DNA from: Polydactylus sextarius
Lineage: Eukaryota > Chordata > Actinopteri > Polynemidae
DNA length: 64,000 nt
Reading direction: 5' to 3'
Assembly: GCA_016801845.1 (NCBI GenBank)
Contig: CM028914.1
Location: forward strand, 10,995,772 to 11,059,771
The translations under genes were made by a program, and so were the position numbers. Below are positions 36,801 through 48,561 of this stretch, one piece after another; positions within the stretch are counted from its first letter, which is position 1, and each line of letters begins with the position of its first letter. The notes below the pieces were generated by a model. The model was not told the origin of the DNA and did not search any database. It was given only the letters and a program-made list of their open reading frames with translations.

Positions 36801-38591
36801 AACCTATTCATGCTACTGCTGGAGTGAAGTGCTAGTTTGAGCTTTGTTAGTGTTTGAAAAAGGGCGATTTGGATACATTTGGCTGGTGGCCCCACTTACT
36901 TTAATTGTTAGCTATTTGGCTGTAAAAACAAAAAAAGGTTTAACTCGAAAATCCTTTGACCAACTTCAAATAGCTCTTGAGCAGGTGTTTAACTCGTATA
37001 CGTGGTGAGATAGACGCTGGGTTCAATTTACTGCGGACTGTCACTTTAAATGAACAAAAACAAAAAAAGAAAAATGAGAAACTTTGTCTCCATGTTCACG
37101 ACTCATTACCTTAAATTTAGTTTCACAAACTTCTTTGAGTGTGTGGAACAAGACAGGGTGGATCAATAGTTCAGTAATAAGTGGGTTTTGCTTCGTTACT
37201 GGTGTTTTACAGAAAAGAGTTTAGATACCAAACGTAAACTCTGGACAATCCACATAACGCGGTGGACTCTTATGATGGGGGACATGAAAATATTTTACTG
37301 CAGGTTTGTAAAAAAAATAATTAGTTTAGAATCGTGAACTATATGAAGCGAGGAATGTGAGGTGATGATTTTCATCCCAAATGGAAATATGGATTTACTT
37401 TTGAAATAAACAACCTCCCTGGCTCTGTGCTCGAGTAAGATTAAACAGTAAAAACTAAAGGCCCCACAAGAGGCGTTTACAATGTTTAGTCAATTTCCAC
37501 AAAACGTTCGCATCTGATTATGATAATGGCCTTGTCTTCAGCCGCACCCCGTTGTTTGGTTTTCTTTTTTATTTACACTGGCGCTCTGTGATCTGGCAAC
37601 ATCTGATCTTTTTGATATTGCAATGAGGCGTTGAGGAGAAAATGAGGCAAACACGGCCTCTGTAATGAATTTGGGTTCATTGTTTTTTATTGCGACTGCA
37701 TCTGAGCTGCCGAGGCCCCGAGGTTTAAAGCCGAGAAGAGGCTCCGGTTCACAGCTGGAGGAGGAAGAAGACGACAACACAAAGAGTAAACAAGAGCGTC
37801 AGTGCACAATCTGATCTTAGTTGGAGTTTTGAAATAAATAGCCATATTTATTCATGATGACATCTGTGACACGATTCATATTCAAAACCAAGGCTGTCTG
37901 CATTTGGACCGAGCTCTAAAATCCCCGTCACCGGCACCAGTCTGAGCCCGTAATTGGCTGTTTTCATCCACAGGCTGGGACTGATCCAGACACTCGGGCT
38001 GAGAGGGGCAGGTTGGGAATTTTTTTTCCCTGCCTTAGGTGTGATTCACACAATAAAAACAATAACATTCATTATGTATTACAATGGGAACAATGTGAGA
38101 CATAACCTGAAGGGACATGCAGACAGGCAAGACGGACATATTAATGACAGAAACAAAACAGATGGGCACAAACATCCACACACGCAACAAGAGACAGTGA
38201 GAAATGGTGGACTCATCCGTACACGCAGACATGGATTTACTCACTGACAGAAAAACACAGTAAACAGACAGATTGGTTTGTTTGTTATTCAGACGTTTCT
38301 CTCAGGCATAAATAATCTGACTGGATGAATTAAACATGAAAAAGGTGGAGCCTGTTGATGGACCCAAGGAGATGTTGTGTAATTCAGCTGGAATAAAACA
38401 CAAAGTCTGAATATATTTCATCCGTAATCACGAAAGTTGAAAAGTCAAAAGACTGAAGAGTAACAGTCAGAGGTTGACACGGCACACGCTGCTCGTCAGG
38501 AAATAAAAATATTTTAGCATCTTTGTTTGTTTTATTCCCAGATGTTACGAAATAAAAGTACAAAATAAGATTTCAAATGGAAAATCTTATT
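33801..38591. other. Long non-coding stretch, no gene seen
   Basis: No paired splice sites or recognisable repeat ends. 34110-34320 and 37640-37780 have balanced composition and could be conserved non-coding elements. At 35101 a GTGAGT follows AAG, but no open frame leads to it. The sequence turns strongly A-rich from about 38500. Confidence 0.4.
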
Positions 38592-38900
38592 AAAAAAAAA
38601 AAAAAAAAAAAAAAGTTAAAGTCAAAATAAAACCAAACAAAGCCTAAAAAAAACTCTTTTGACAAATTTTTTTGGACAAAAAAAGTTGCTGAGATTTAAA
38701 AAATAATAAAAAATTACATTTTTAATTCAAAATAATTAAATCATTTTTGGACAAGGTGTTAAAATAAAACAAATTGTAAGGTTAAAAAGTAGTTAAAAAG
38801 TTAAAAATGTAAAAAAAAAAAAAAAAACAAAAACATTTTTCTTACATTTACAAAGATTAATGTCAAATTATTAAAATAAAAAAAATTCAAAATTAAAAAA
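38592..38900. repeat. A-rich low-complexity region
   Basis: A 23-base A run at 38592-38614 is followed by many AAAATAAA, TTAAAAAGT and A-run words up to about 38900. It is too irregular to be one microsatellite and may be a decayed retroposon tail. Confidence 0.7.
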
Positions 38901-40305
38901 TCATATTGCTCTAATTGTCTTCCATACGCACACCACTTGTAATGTTTATGAACATAAGATAAAATTAACATTCAAATACACGTTTAAAATGTCTTTTCAC
39001 TTTATATCGACTGATGCAATTTTCCAGGAACTTGTACACGACTGATCAAATTTACCCTCCAGCAGTGAGGCAGTGGCTTTTTTTTTTTTTTTTTTTTTTG
39101 ACATGAAAAAAAAAAAAATCTGATGCACTTAAACTCTGCTCACTGACATTTAATTTAAACGAGTGTGTTGCTGAGCTCTGACTTCATCTATCTCTCCTCC
39201 TCCTCCTCTTCATCTTTAAACCCTTGTTTAAAAATCTGCCTGTGTATTCGCTCTTCTGCTGCGCCTCCCCGGCGTATTTGCCCTGTGCTTACATCTCCAT
39301 TACCAGACGGAGCTTCGCTGCGTTCCTCTTCTCTTTATACCCACAAGCCTATTAGGGATTTCCCCTTTTTGTTTATTGATTAATACATCATCAAGTGGCG
39401 TCTCCGGCCGCAGCCCGAGGAGCAGCGGCGAGGTTTCCCCTGGTGTCTGCAGCCTCCGTCCCGCCTGTTCACTTAGCATTCAGCTCTCGCTTCGCCTACT
39501 AAACAATGATTGCTGTTCTTCTTCCTCTTTTTTTCTTCCCAGGCAGTGATGCTTGTGAATTTTTTTTTTTCATTGTAGCTTATGTGGGAGTGAAAACTCT
39601 GAATCTCAGAATTTCTAGGCTTAAAAAAAACAACAAATATCTGACGCATATCTGCAGCCAGAACCTGTTTTATGAGCATGTAAAAGGGGATTTCTAACCT
39701 CTTTTTTTTTAAAAATGATAAAGCACCTTGTTTTTGCCTTATCAAAGGCACGATGCTGTGTGAAACTGCTGGATGTAACATCAAAGTAGGAACTTTCCCT
39801 CCAACGTACGAAATCAGTGGCACTACAAACAGGCAGCCAGGGAGAATAGGATCAGTGTGGCTGCGATGAGAGCGAGAGAAGGAGGGAGGGAGGAAAAAGA
39901 AAGTGGAGCTTTGTGTGAGAAGCTTTTTCCTCCCTCGCTGTCAGGACACAAAACATTAAAGTGGAGGAGAAGAGGAATTTGCATTTTCTAAATTGCTCCC
40001 TGTCTTTCTCCCGAGCTCGCATGCCGACGGTCGTGCATGTGGACTCCCACAGGCATCGGACTTCTCCCACACTCTGATCGTACCGAATGCGACCCAAGAG
40101 TTTTGTCTAAGTAGAAAAGTTAAAATCGAGCGTCTGTAGTGTCATGACTATAAAAACCAGGCCTGATCGTTTAATACAGACAGACTAATCACGAGTTTTT
40201 AAGCAGATCACAGACACATATATCAGCTCTTAACCGGTAACGGCAGTTCCTTCCGTCCTGTACCGCCTACTTACAGCAGCAGAGTCATCTGGAAGTTAGT
40301 GGAGA
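38901..40305. other. Non-coding stretch
   Basis: A 22-base T run at 39078-39099, a short purine-rich patch at 39868-39905 and a GC-rich patch at 39390-39470 (GGCCGCAGCCCGAGG) occur. No exon is supported. Confidence 0.4.
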
Positions 40306-40375
40306 ATCCAGATGTTCAGAGCTGACCTGGTCATCCTGATGTTTCTCTGACTTTTATCCTTTTCTGTTTTGTCAA
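40306..40375 (+). repeat. Interspersed repeat family 2, copy B
   Basis: AATCCAGATGTTCAGA, GTCATCCTGATG, TTTCTCTGACTTTTATCC and TTTTCTGTTTTGT match 9294-9366 in the same order and spacing. Confidence 0.55.
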
Positions 40376-40709
40376 AGCCTGTTACGCTTTATTAATTGGC
40401 TCAATTTTCATTTTTACTTCACCACATTTCCTAACTTAATTACATACTTTAACCCTGATACATTTCCAACGTTCAGTGTCGTTACAAAAATCAGATGAAA
40501 TGAAATGTGGTGTTTCCTCTACAACGTCGGTTCACTCTAAGTCTACCTGTGATTGTTTAGACGATCAAAACCATGTTTGAAGGTCGATGTAGGCTCTTAG
40601 GAGGACGGATGAAGGAACTTACAAAAAATATCAATATCAACCAGAAAAGACATTGTCTGTGCAGATTGTGCTGGGCTCCATGTTTTAAAGTGCTGGATAA
40701 ACTTCATAA

Positions 40710-40873
40710 TATTATTCTCTTTTTATTAACATGTACTTGTACTTTATCATACTTAAGTACAGTAAATACCAGATACTTTGACTTTTACTTGAGTTTCATT
40801 CTAGTCAGTGACTTTTGATCGAGTATCTGTACTCCTACTCTAGTGGGACTTTCAGCTACTTTATACAACACTG
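40710..40873 (-). mobile_element. hAT-like DNA element, same family as 2937
   Basis: On the minus strand it starts CAGTGTTGTATAAAGTAGCT, followed by GAAAGTCCCACTAGAGTAG, GAGTACAGATACTCG and repeated ACTCAAGTAAAAGTCAAAGT-type words ending ACTTAAGTATGATAAAGTAC. The dense GTACTT/AAGTA content is typical of this common teleost repeat. It contains no open transposase frame. Confidence 0.55.
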
Positions 40874-41259
40874 GATTGCTAGTAGAGATTCTGCTTCGTG
40901 TTGAATTGACCAGACAGTTTCTTGAGCACTACCTACTGGAGGTTTGTTTGGTTGGAGACATTTGGTTGTGGTCGACGCAGAACACATTGAACAACATTAT
41001 ATATCTCATCTGATCTATCACTGAGACCTGAAGACAGATGGGTATAAACAGAACAGTAGAGACATTTCCTAACATAACTTAAACAGAAGCTAGATAATTT
41101 CAAGATTCAAAACTAAACAAAACTGAAAATACACATGTGGAAAAAGAAAAGCATGTGGTCATGAAACACGGGAGGGGCGAGAGGAAAAAATGTGGAGTGG
41201 TTGTCATGGCAACACAACACTCTTCAGTTAAAGTCCCGCCTCTTTAAACTTCAAACTAG
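40874..41259. other. Non-coding stretch upstream of the CpG-rich region
   Basis: AT-rich up to about 41160, then rising G and C content towards the promoter candidate. A Sp1-like CCCGCCTC lies at about 41235. Confidence 0.4.
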
Positions 41260-41569
41260 AAGCCCACATGTGTCACCGGGATCTAAATCTGGCAGGAAGG
41301 CAGGGCCGAGACAGCGAAGGGCCGGGTCAACACGAGACTCCACACACAGCTCAGCAGCAGCAGCAACAGAAAGAGAGAGAAAAAAAAAACTGAGGAGAAA
41401 AGTAGGAGACAGGCGGCGGGTCACGAGAGTCCACCGAACGTCCAAGGACCAGCCAGCAGCTCCAGGGTGGACTTGGCCAGAAGAGGCGGGGTGAAGCAGT
41501 TTGTTATTGGAAAAGCTGACAAGAGAGCGAGAAGAGCAGCGAGGGGAGGGGAGACGAACTGACTGAGTC
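41260..41569 (+). promoter_or_regulatory. CpG-rich promoter candidate
   Basis: The GC and CpG content rises sharply against AT-rich flanks. GAGGCGGGG (GC box, 41484-41492) and an inverted CCAAT box (ATTGG, 41506-41510) lie about 20 bp apart, a common arrangement 50 to 100 bp upstream of a start site. No TATA box is present, consistent with a TATA-less CpG promoter. An open frame of 100 codons over part of this region is Arg/Ser-rich and fits 5' flanking or UTR sequence rather than a protein. Confidence 0.45.
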
Positions 41570-41727
41570 GGTCAGTGAAGGCCTCATGCAGCTTCTGAGC
41601 AACAACCCAACCCCAGTTTTATCTGCCTAACACTCAGGGACTGTGTTTGCACCCGAGCTCAGAGAGAAAGACAGGAAGTAGAGACAATAACTAAGAGGAA
41701 ACGAGGAAGAAAGAAACTGCAGCCATG
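41570..41727 (+). other. First exon candidate: 5' UTR ending in the start codon
   Basis: Purine-rich, CpG-containing leader-like sequence ends CTGCAGCCATG|GTAAGTTT. The ATG at 41725-41727 has a favourable context (C at -1 and -2, A further upstream and a purine after splicing only if the next exon starts so), and the GT immediately after it is a consensus donor. A first exon that codes only for methionine is known for vertebrate genes such as the calmodulin and cofilin families, but nothing here decides which gene it is. An upstream ORF of 14 codons (MQLLSNNPTPVLSA) lies at 41586-41630, out of frame with nothing downstream in this exon, and could lower translation. No second exon could be found in the remaining 22 kb. 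Confidence 0.4.
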
Positions 41728-42180
41728 GTAAGTTTAGTTTCCCTGCCTTGTTTGGAGAGCTCATTAAACGGTGGCGGCTGCTGTGGGCGGGGAGGTGGGC
41801 CGAGCTTCAACTGCCGCTACTTCTTTCCTACAAAAGGTGAACCAGAACACAGTGAAGCTGTTTGTTTCTTATGGGAAGAAATGTTTTTTTTTTTTTGTTT
41901 GTTTGTTTTTCCAACCACTTTACAAGTACAGAGCTCCAGAGACTGAAGCAGTTTAAATGAATTTATTTGTTGTGGACTTAGAAGTTGGACTGAAATGAAG
42001 CTCAGGGAAGTTTCTGTTCTTTTTGTGTCAGAAATTAAATTTCAGGAAAAGTTATTTTCAAATCTCTGTTTATATACACACACACGCACACATAGCGTTT
42101 GTGTATAAAGAGGGAGGAAGGAGGAGGATGAGTGGGTGGGCTGAGCGCCACACTTCCCCCCCTATCAGTCCCGACAACGC
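41728..42180. other. Start of putative first intron
   Basis: GTAAGTTTAGTTTCCCTG opens the intron. A G-rich patch at 41770-41810 (GGTGGCGGCTGCTGTGGG) and a T run at 41883-41896 follow. A frame of 73 codons continues from the ATG into this sequence but has no coding character. Confidence 0.35.
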
Positions 42181-42380
42181 ATTTGGTTTCAATTACTTTG
42201 TCCCTCTGGGAAACAAGCCTCTATAAATAAGTAACAAGAAGCTGAGTGTGGACAGACTGCAGCCTACTGTCGGGGTGCAACTGAGGAGGAGGAGGCACAT
42301 GCCTCAACATTAACTCTGCCCCGGAGTGGGAGGGGTCAGTGGCTGGCTTGTTGTGGTTCAGCTTCTGTGGAGCTCAGAGC
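42130..42380 (+). promoter_or_regulatory. Possible second, TATA/MEF2-type promoter
   Basis: CTATAAATAA at 42221-42230 fits both a TATA box and the MEF2 consensus YTAWWWWTAR. About 50-100 bp upstream are CCCCCCTATCAG (CACCC-like and GATA-like words). Downstream, at the distance expected for a start site, comes a G-rich leader-like stretch. An E-box-like CACATG lies at about 42297. In a gene with a ubiquitous CpG promoter, an internal TATA/MEF2 promoter could drive muscle transcripts, but this is inference. Confidence 0.28.
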
Positions 42381-42631
42381 GTAATAGTGATTTTTTTATT
42401 TCATTTTTTTAAATCTTACAAGGACAAGATCAAGTGAAGCCTCAAGCAAATGTCTGAAGTTAAGTCAGAGGTTGTTGTTCTTTGTAAATATAATTTTAGT
42501 TTGATAAGTCATACAAAATTGGAAAGTTTCAGACTTTAACCTGCAGCGAGGAACGATTGTCTCCAACTTCTGACACAGACACCGTCTGATACACAGGAAA
42601 AGTCCTTATTTGTACAACAGTAATCCATCCC

Positions 42632-42795
42632 TCAGGTTCAAGTCACCCAGGAGGATCTAATTTCTTCTGGATCTACCCAAGGTCTCCTACCAGTTGGACC
42701 TGCACCACCTCAACTGGATGAATCAGATCCAGTTAAGGTGGTCCAGGTCAAGGTAGACCCAGAGCAAACTGGATCCTGCAGAGGAAACTCATTTC
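42632..42795 (-). mobile_element. Small RTE/Rex3-like LINE fragments
   Basis: On the minus strand GTTGAGGTGGTGCAGGTCCA, ACTGGTAGGAGACCTTGGG and TAGATCCAGAAG match the fragment at 12205-12430. Immediately downstream on the plus strand, GTTAAGGTGGTCCAGG and GTAGACCCAGAGCAAACTGG look like a second piece in opposite orientation, making a small inverted pair. Confidence 0.5.
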
Positions 42796-45700
42796 AACTT
42801 TTTGTATCATTTGGTCACCGACTGACGCTCGTGACCACAGAAGACGGTCAGAATGTAGATTGACTGGTACATTGAACAACACCTTGACATCTCCAGGGCC
42901 CTTCGCCAAAATGTCACAGCATCGATCATTTTCTTCTTCACGCTGAGCTTTTTTTTTTTTTTTGTATCCAGAGAATCAGAAACTCTCCTTTTTTTTTTGC
43001 CAAAACATGGACAGTAACAGCACTTCTGGCCTGTTCCTCATCAATAACCATGTAGAAGCTGCTGGTTTGAAAAACATGATCTAGAGTTCATTCCTCATTC
43101 TGATTTCACCTCAGTCATATCTAGAAGACTTTACAAACTCAAAATGTGTGCACTTTTTGAGGCGCAGAAGATTTCATTTAATGTGTTTGTCCTCTGTGAC
43201 AAACTGTGACATTTGTGCTTTTTTGTCTGAAGATGCTTTTAGAGCTAAATGAATTCTGGTGCTACTTGCATTTTAATATATATTTTCTATACATGTGTTT
43301 TTAATGTTGTGTTATTTATAAAACAATTATAGTGCAGCAGTTTCACTTTTCTCTCAGAGAGCAGAGAGCTAAATTAAAAACAAACAGATAGGAAGTGACA
43401 AAGGAAATTAGCAGCTACTGCCGTGTCTTATGGGGCACCAGCAACCATTTTTAGTCACCGCGCTTGTTTATACGTTGACTGGATTTATCTGAAGCGGCCT
43501 GTTTCCACCAGGAAGCACTCCTGAGTCCAACCACCACCACCACCACCCCTCGCTGTGACTGACATGTTAGTTCAGCCCACCTGCTCCGGGACTCACAGCA
43601 GCTGTCGCTCCACACAGTTATATTAGGAACAGTGACAGAGTCGCAAATATGCCCCCCACCTCCCAGACCAACCACAACCTCGACTCTCTGTCTCTTCGTG
43701 TGCCTTTTACTGTCTCCACAGCCACAGCCACACAAATATAACCACATCATCACATCTAGTAGTTTTGCCCTGATTTTCACCTGCATTTTACGTCAAGACG
43801 TTCATTTAGTCGTGTCTAAAAAGATTCCATATTTCTGTATTTTACGTGAGACTCAGAAAAGTGTTTCACTGATAGAAAGTCGAGAGAAAAATTGAGAGAA
43901 TCCTCAGATGACTTACTGATTCTGCTTCAAAAAAAGAAGAAGGAAAAAAAAAAATGAAATGACTAAACTGCGAACTGCATCTGAGGTCTCAGATCATGTC
44001 TGATTTTTCAAATCCAATCTTTGTCTGGATGCTTGTGTCATTTCCAGAAAGACTGTCATCATTTATTAGCCACGGTGGTGGCAGGATTCAGTCAGACCAC
44101 TTCAGTCCAGACTGAAGTAATTACCAGATTTGTGCCAACGTTCAAGGTCCCGACGGATGAATCCTTCTCACTTGGCCTCCACAGACACTCAGGACCCCAA
44201 CTTTTCATTTGACTCCAATCTTGGGTCAAGTTGAGGTACCCCATCAGCATCAATCGTATTTTTCAAATTCAGACTGACAGACTGAGCAGAATTAGACGTC
44301 AGCGCAGCTCTGCTGATGATAGCGCTGTAGCAACTTGCGTAGATAGGTTTGTGATGTCTAGACACACAAATTTGATCTGATCACATATAAGTAACAGCGT
44401 AGGTATGATTTAGTATTTATACTGTGTTTCAAAGTTGTCAAGATCATTGTTTTTTTATCAAAAAATAAGCTGTTTGCAGCTGAGATGACTTGACATGTGG
44501 TTCTTTATTCCCAGCTTTTGGTCAGAATATTGTTAGTGACTTTGTAACCCAGCAGCGTTTCACACATTGAGCCACACAGGAGACGATTCCTGCACAAGTG
44601 CAACTAAAGTCAACAGAGAGTGTGGCAGCCAGCGCTGAGAGCTGTGTGCTGTTTGCCTGAAGAGTCTGGAGGTTTTATCCTTTCCAGCACATATTTGCAG
44701 CAGCTTTGGCAGTTTGGCACGGTGGAGCCACGCTTCAAAAGATGAGCCTCTTTCTCATCCGATCAACAGTTTTGCATCAAACCAGCAGCTCTTAGTTTTT
44801 CACTGCTCTGCTGAACAGGAGGCCGACAGACACCAGTTGGTTAAAATATCGCTAAACTTTTTTATTCAAAAATCTTTACTGTTACATTGTTCTCACCATT
44901 GACCACTTCCGCTGTTCTTCCCAAAGCAAGTGTCGCAAACATTGGTCTGTGAGGCAGCGATCAGGAAGTGCAGCCTGACACCCTACCAACCAATCACAAG
45001 TCAGTCTTACCTGTCAATCATGGTGTAAAATAACATATAAACATGGAGATTCAAACAAATATTAGTGTGATTTAAAAAAATAAATAAATGAATAAATAGC
45101 ACATGGAATGGTACACATGGGTACACTGTGGTTAAGGTTTTGGGACAAAACTTTGTCGTTATTGTTACAATACATTTGTTTTGTTGATCAGTCTTTATAT
45201 TAGTCGTCACCCGACTTCAACATATGTGCCTGTCATAAGTGATACAGTCACTAGAGATGTGCGTGCTGGACCAGTACATAACCAGTTTTCCAAATAAATA
45301 CAGTCCCTTCTACCTCAGCGTTATCTTTTGCTGAGACAGTGAAAAGATGTACAAACTGTGCAGTTCGTTTTTAGTTCAGGTGAAAACCTCTTAGAATTGT
45401 TAGTTGTTCCTCCAAAATCCTCTGTCCAAATACATACATACTAAAACATTTGCAAACATTTTGTGTCCCCAAATGCATCATAGGTTGTTATGCAGGCTGC
45501 TGGTTCAGAGTAATGGCTCCCTTCTTTTTACTCCAACTCCAGCAGCATTTAGTATAGATGTAATTAAAACCAGTAATAAATGTAACACACAGACACATTT
45601 AAAGATTTTACTCGTGGCGACATTTAACGTTGGCTGGCTAACAGTAGTTAGCAAGTACATTAATTTTAACCACAGGCTCCGGCTGCAGTCACACTCAAAA

Positions 45701-45994
45701 ATCACAACATTTCTACTGGAGATACGTTCACCGCTGAGTAAGCCTCAATGACGCTCTGAGCAAGGACACTGTCAGTGTTGAAAAGAGCTTTTAGGCAATA
45801 TGGCTGCCCCCTACAAAAGCACTAGATTTAAGAGCTGGGCAAAGTGCCTTGTCTCTGCGTCCATAAAGCAACACAGCATCTGGATGATTGTGAAGAGTGA
45901 CTCATCAGACCTTTTCATTTCGCTGCTACAGAGAGCTGCAGAACACTGAGTAAAACATCTTTGATTTGTAGAAACAGGACAAGAACTGAGTCCA
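42796..45994. other. Non-coding stretch, no gene seen
   Basis: T runs at about 42950-42963 and 42990-42999 and a CCACCACCACC patch at 43530-43548. No paired splice sites. At 43630-43790 both strands are open over about 90 codons, but the peptides have no recognisable domain. Confidence 0.4.
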
Positions 45995-46173
45995 GGAGCG
46001 CCTGGATAGCTAAGTGGTTAGGACGCACCACTTCGGCACATAAGCCGAAGTTAGAAAGCTGGCTGTAGTGATCATTTGCTGTGTGTTAATCCCCCACTTT
46101 CTGTCTTCACTTACCTATCAACAAAGCCCTAAATGGCCAAAAAAAAAAAAAAATAGCCTAAAAAAAAAAAAAA
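45995..46173 (+). mobile_element. tRNA-derived SINE with A-rich tail
   Basis: GCGCCTGGATAGCTAAGTGG begins the unit; TAGCTAAGTGG (46007-46017) is a Pol III A box in a tRNA D-arm. CTTCGGCACATAAGCCGAAG (46031-46050) forms a 7-bp anticodon-type hairpin. The B box is decayed. The body TGCTGTGTGTTAATCCCCCA, then CTTTCTGTCTTCAC and CTATCAACAAAGCCCTAAAT matches the general layout of a common teleost SINE (TTTGCTGCATGTCATCCCCC... CTTTCCTGTC... CAATAAAGGC), ending in two A-rich runs at 46139-46153 and 46161-46173. It lies about 85 bp before the putative solo LTR. Confidence 0.75.
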
Positions 46174-46257
46174 GACCAGTTTCTTCCAGTTGCCCGGTAC
46201 CTGGTCTTAGTTAGGAAACAGTTTCGATGCCACAAAATGGCGAATTGCTGTTTTTTA

Positions 46258-47471
46258 TGTAGGGGAAACGCCAAAATGCGCCTCTTTATGAAGATTATTA
46301 ATTTTGACCAACAATTGTTAATAATCAACAACCAATTACAATTATAAACAGTCTGTTAAAGCCTGGGCACCACCTCTTGCCGACGTCTAAGAGGACTGTT
46401 TTAAACTGTTTGAAATTTAATAAATTTAGACTGTTATTAATTGATTTATCTCAATCTCAAGGTTGAGCTCCAATTCAATGCATCCCCCGTCTCAGGCATA
46501 AATGAACCAAACACAAGAAAGGGTGAAAGGAATCTAGTTGAATGAGACTAACAATCGTACTATCGAAGTCTACGAATAACTGATTTAAATAAACGGTAAT
46601 TTAGATTTTATACTATCAGACCTCAAGCCCCAAAGCAAGGATTATACTTAACCTGCTTCAGCTGGCGGTTTAAGGGCTTTGCCGGACTCGGAAACTGATG
46701 CAGCGGCGTGACGAGTCCTGGGTGAAATCTCTCGAGACCCGACGAACCACGGCACAGATGATTGGTCCTGGGCGTGTGTGAGTCGGACTCAGTGTCTGAC
46801 TCCTGGTGGCGACCGCTGCCGATGCTCAGGCTGGTGGTGGATGCTTGGATCAGATGTTCTGATCTGCTCAAACTCTTTGTGGGTCGAGGATGATGATAGC
46901 AGGTCTGATCAGTGAAGATGTTTCTCGATCGTAGATGAAGAATTTGAACGTTTGGCCGGACGATACAAAAACTCCAAAAACTTTCTAAAATCGATGCAGT
47001 AATGTAATAATAAAAAAATAACATATCACAAAAAGACGAACAAAACTTATTAATGTTGTAAAAAGACGAACAAGACTAAATAATGTTGGCTGGCGAAATG
47101 AAGAAAACTTTAGGTTGCGTTTCAACTTAGTTACTAGAAAATTAAACTTATGGAAAAGGTTGTCTCGAGAACTTAAGAAAGTAAAACAAGAACTAGGACT
47201 GAAAGGTTAAAGTGCAGTAGTGAAGTAGAAGACGTAGAAGTGAACTGAACTATAAGTGAACTAGAAGAGAAGTGTAGAAGTGCAAGTGAAGAAGTGTAAC
47301 TCTCTTTACACCTTGAGGTGCGTGACGTCATTCCCAAAGATGCAATAACATCCCCTTTGTTTCAGTTGCCGCGAATTTCTAATTTACGATGTTTTGCACA
47401 AGCTTGGAATCTGGACCTTTCAACCCCTCCTCCTACTTCCATTCACCATGACCAAAGTATGTGATCCTACA
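46258..47471 (-). mobile_element. Putative solo LTR of an LTR element, minus strand
   Basis: The block starts TGTAGG and ends CCTACA, a 6-bp inverted terminal repeat with the TG...CA ends required of LTRs. Read on the minus strand, a CRE palindrome TGACGTCA (47333-47340) lies in the U3-like part, and a TATAAAAT box (about 46604-46612) lies near the far end, leaving about 350 nt for R and U5. There is no adjoining primer-binding site plus gag/pol sequence in the window, so it would be a solo LTR. A minus-strand open frame of 133 codons at 46623-47024 is Ser/His/Arg-rich and not recognisable. No target duplication is visible (flanks TTTTA and CGTTA), which weakens the call. The superfamily is unassigned; 1.2 kb is long for an LTR. 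Confidence 0.4.
47200..47300. repeat. GAAGTG/GTAGAAG minisatellite-like patch
   Basis: Words GTGAAGTAGAAG, GTAGAAGTGAACTG, AAGTGAACTAGAAG and GTGTAGAAGTGCAAG repeat irregularly inside the putative LTR. Such internal arrays are common in the U3 part of LTRs. Confidence 0.5.
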
Positions 47472-48518
47472 CGTTAATGTTGAACATGTATGATCTTTAC
47501 ACAATTTCATATTCCATATGTTATTTGAATATCATAATAATGGCATTTATAATTAGCAGCAACTTATTATTAACTGTAACCTTATTGGAAGGAATGGGTA
47601 TTTACAATGTGACACAAACAATAGTAAGACATTGAGGAATGCATAAGTGAATAGTTCTCAAAACAACTGAATACTTCCTGTATAATATCATAATCATAAC
47701 AGGTGGCAACACAATAAAGACAAATAAAATTACAACCAAAAGGTGAAGATGGTCACATTACTCCCTAACCCTCCTATGACCAGATGTCCTGGGAATGTGT
47801 AAGAAGGGGTGATCCTGTGACAGTTACCCAGAGTTTTGGGTGATAAGAACCAGTTTTATGGTGTCTTATCTAAAGTTTTGTGCGATACGAGGTGTTTTAT
47901 GAGGGTTATTCAGAGTTCAGTGTCTTGGATCTGTCTGAATAGGTTTATGGCAGGGTACAGAGGGAAAAAGGGTCAAGAGGTCCTATGAAAGGGTTGTTTT
48001 AATCCTTTCTTAATGTGAGGGAATCGGCAGGGTCCACTACATTTACACATTAGTATTTGTTGGGGTTGAATTAACCAGGTGTATCGTGTTAACCTGTTTG
48101 GTTTAAACAACAGTGCTGGTATGCTGGCCAAACTGACCAACTGCTAGTGATACCTTTGTATTTAGTGGGACCTCCGAAAGAGGCAAACCTCAGGTTGGGA
48201 CACAGTTTATTGCTTGGCCAGGACCATTAACTTCCTGTGTGTCCATTGGGTATCTGGTAACTGCCAAGATATATAATTGATGAATTGGTGTTTGTTGGGA
48301 CTGAACAAACCAGAACTTGTTTTAATTATTAAGTTTGAGATGTGCTATTAGATCGACAGGTTTGTTTTCTAGTCTTTGTGCTAAACTAAACACAATCTGA
48401 ACATTTAAACCAACACAGGTTTGCTTTTTTTTTTTTTTTTTGCATGCCAACACCATTGTAACAGTTTCATTTTTCTCTAGACTCTCCCTTTACCCCATCA
48501 GATAAGTTTGCAGTGTTT

Positions 48519-48520
<2 letters not shown>
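47472..48520. other. Non-coding stretch with T-rich end
   Basis: No element recognised. A T run lies at 48425-48441. Phrases with GGGTTATTCAGAG and GGGTGATAAG at 47800-47960 are faintly repetitive. Confidence 0.4.

Positions 48521-48558
<38 letters not shown>
48521..48558. repeat. Poly-T run of 38 bases
   Basis: Uninterrupted T from 48521 to 48558, a possible minus-strand retroposon poly-A tail, though no element body was recognised beside it. Confidence 0.95.

Positions 48559-48561
<3 letters not shown>

Noticed and set aside
41192..41494. 100-codon frame in the CpG-rich region
   Set aside because: Arg/Ser/Ala-rich frame across promoter-like sequence upstream of the probable start site; no donor at its end.
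46623..47024. 133-codon minus-strand frame inside the LTR-like block
   Set aside because: Ser/His/Arg-rich with no recognisable domain; long spurious frames are common in LTRs.
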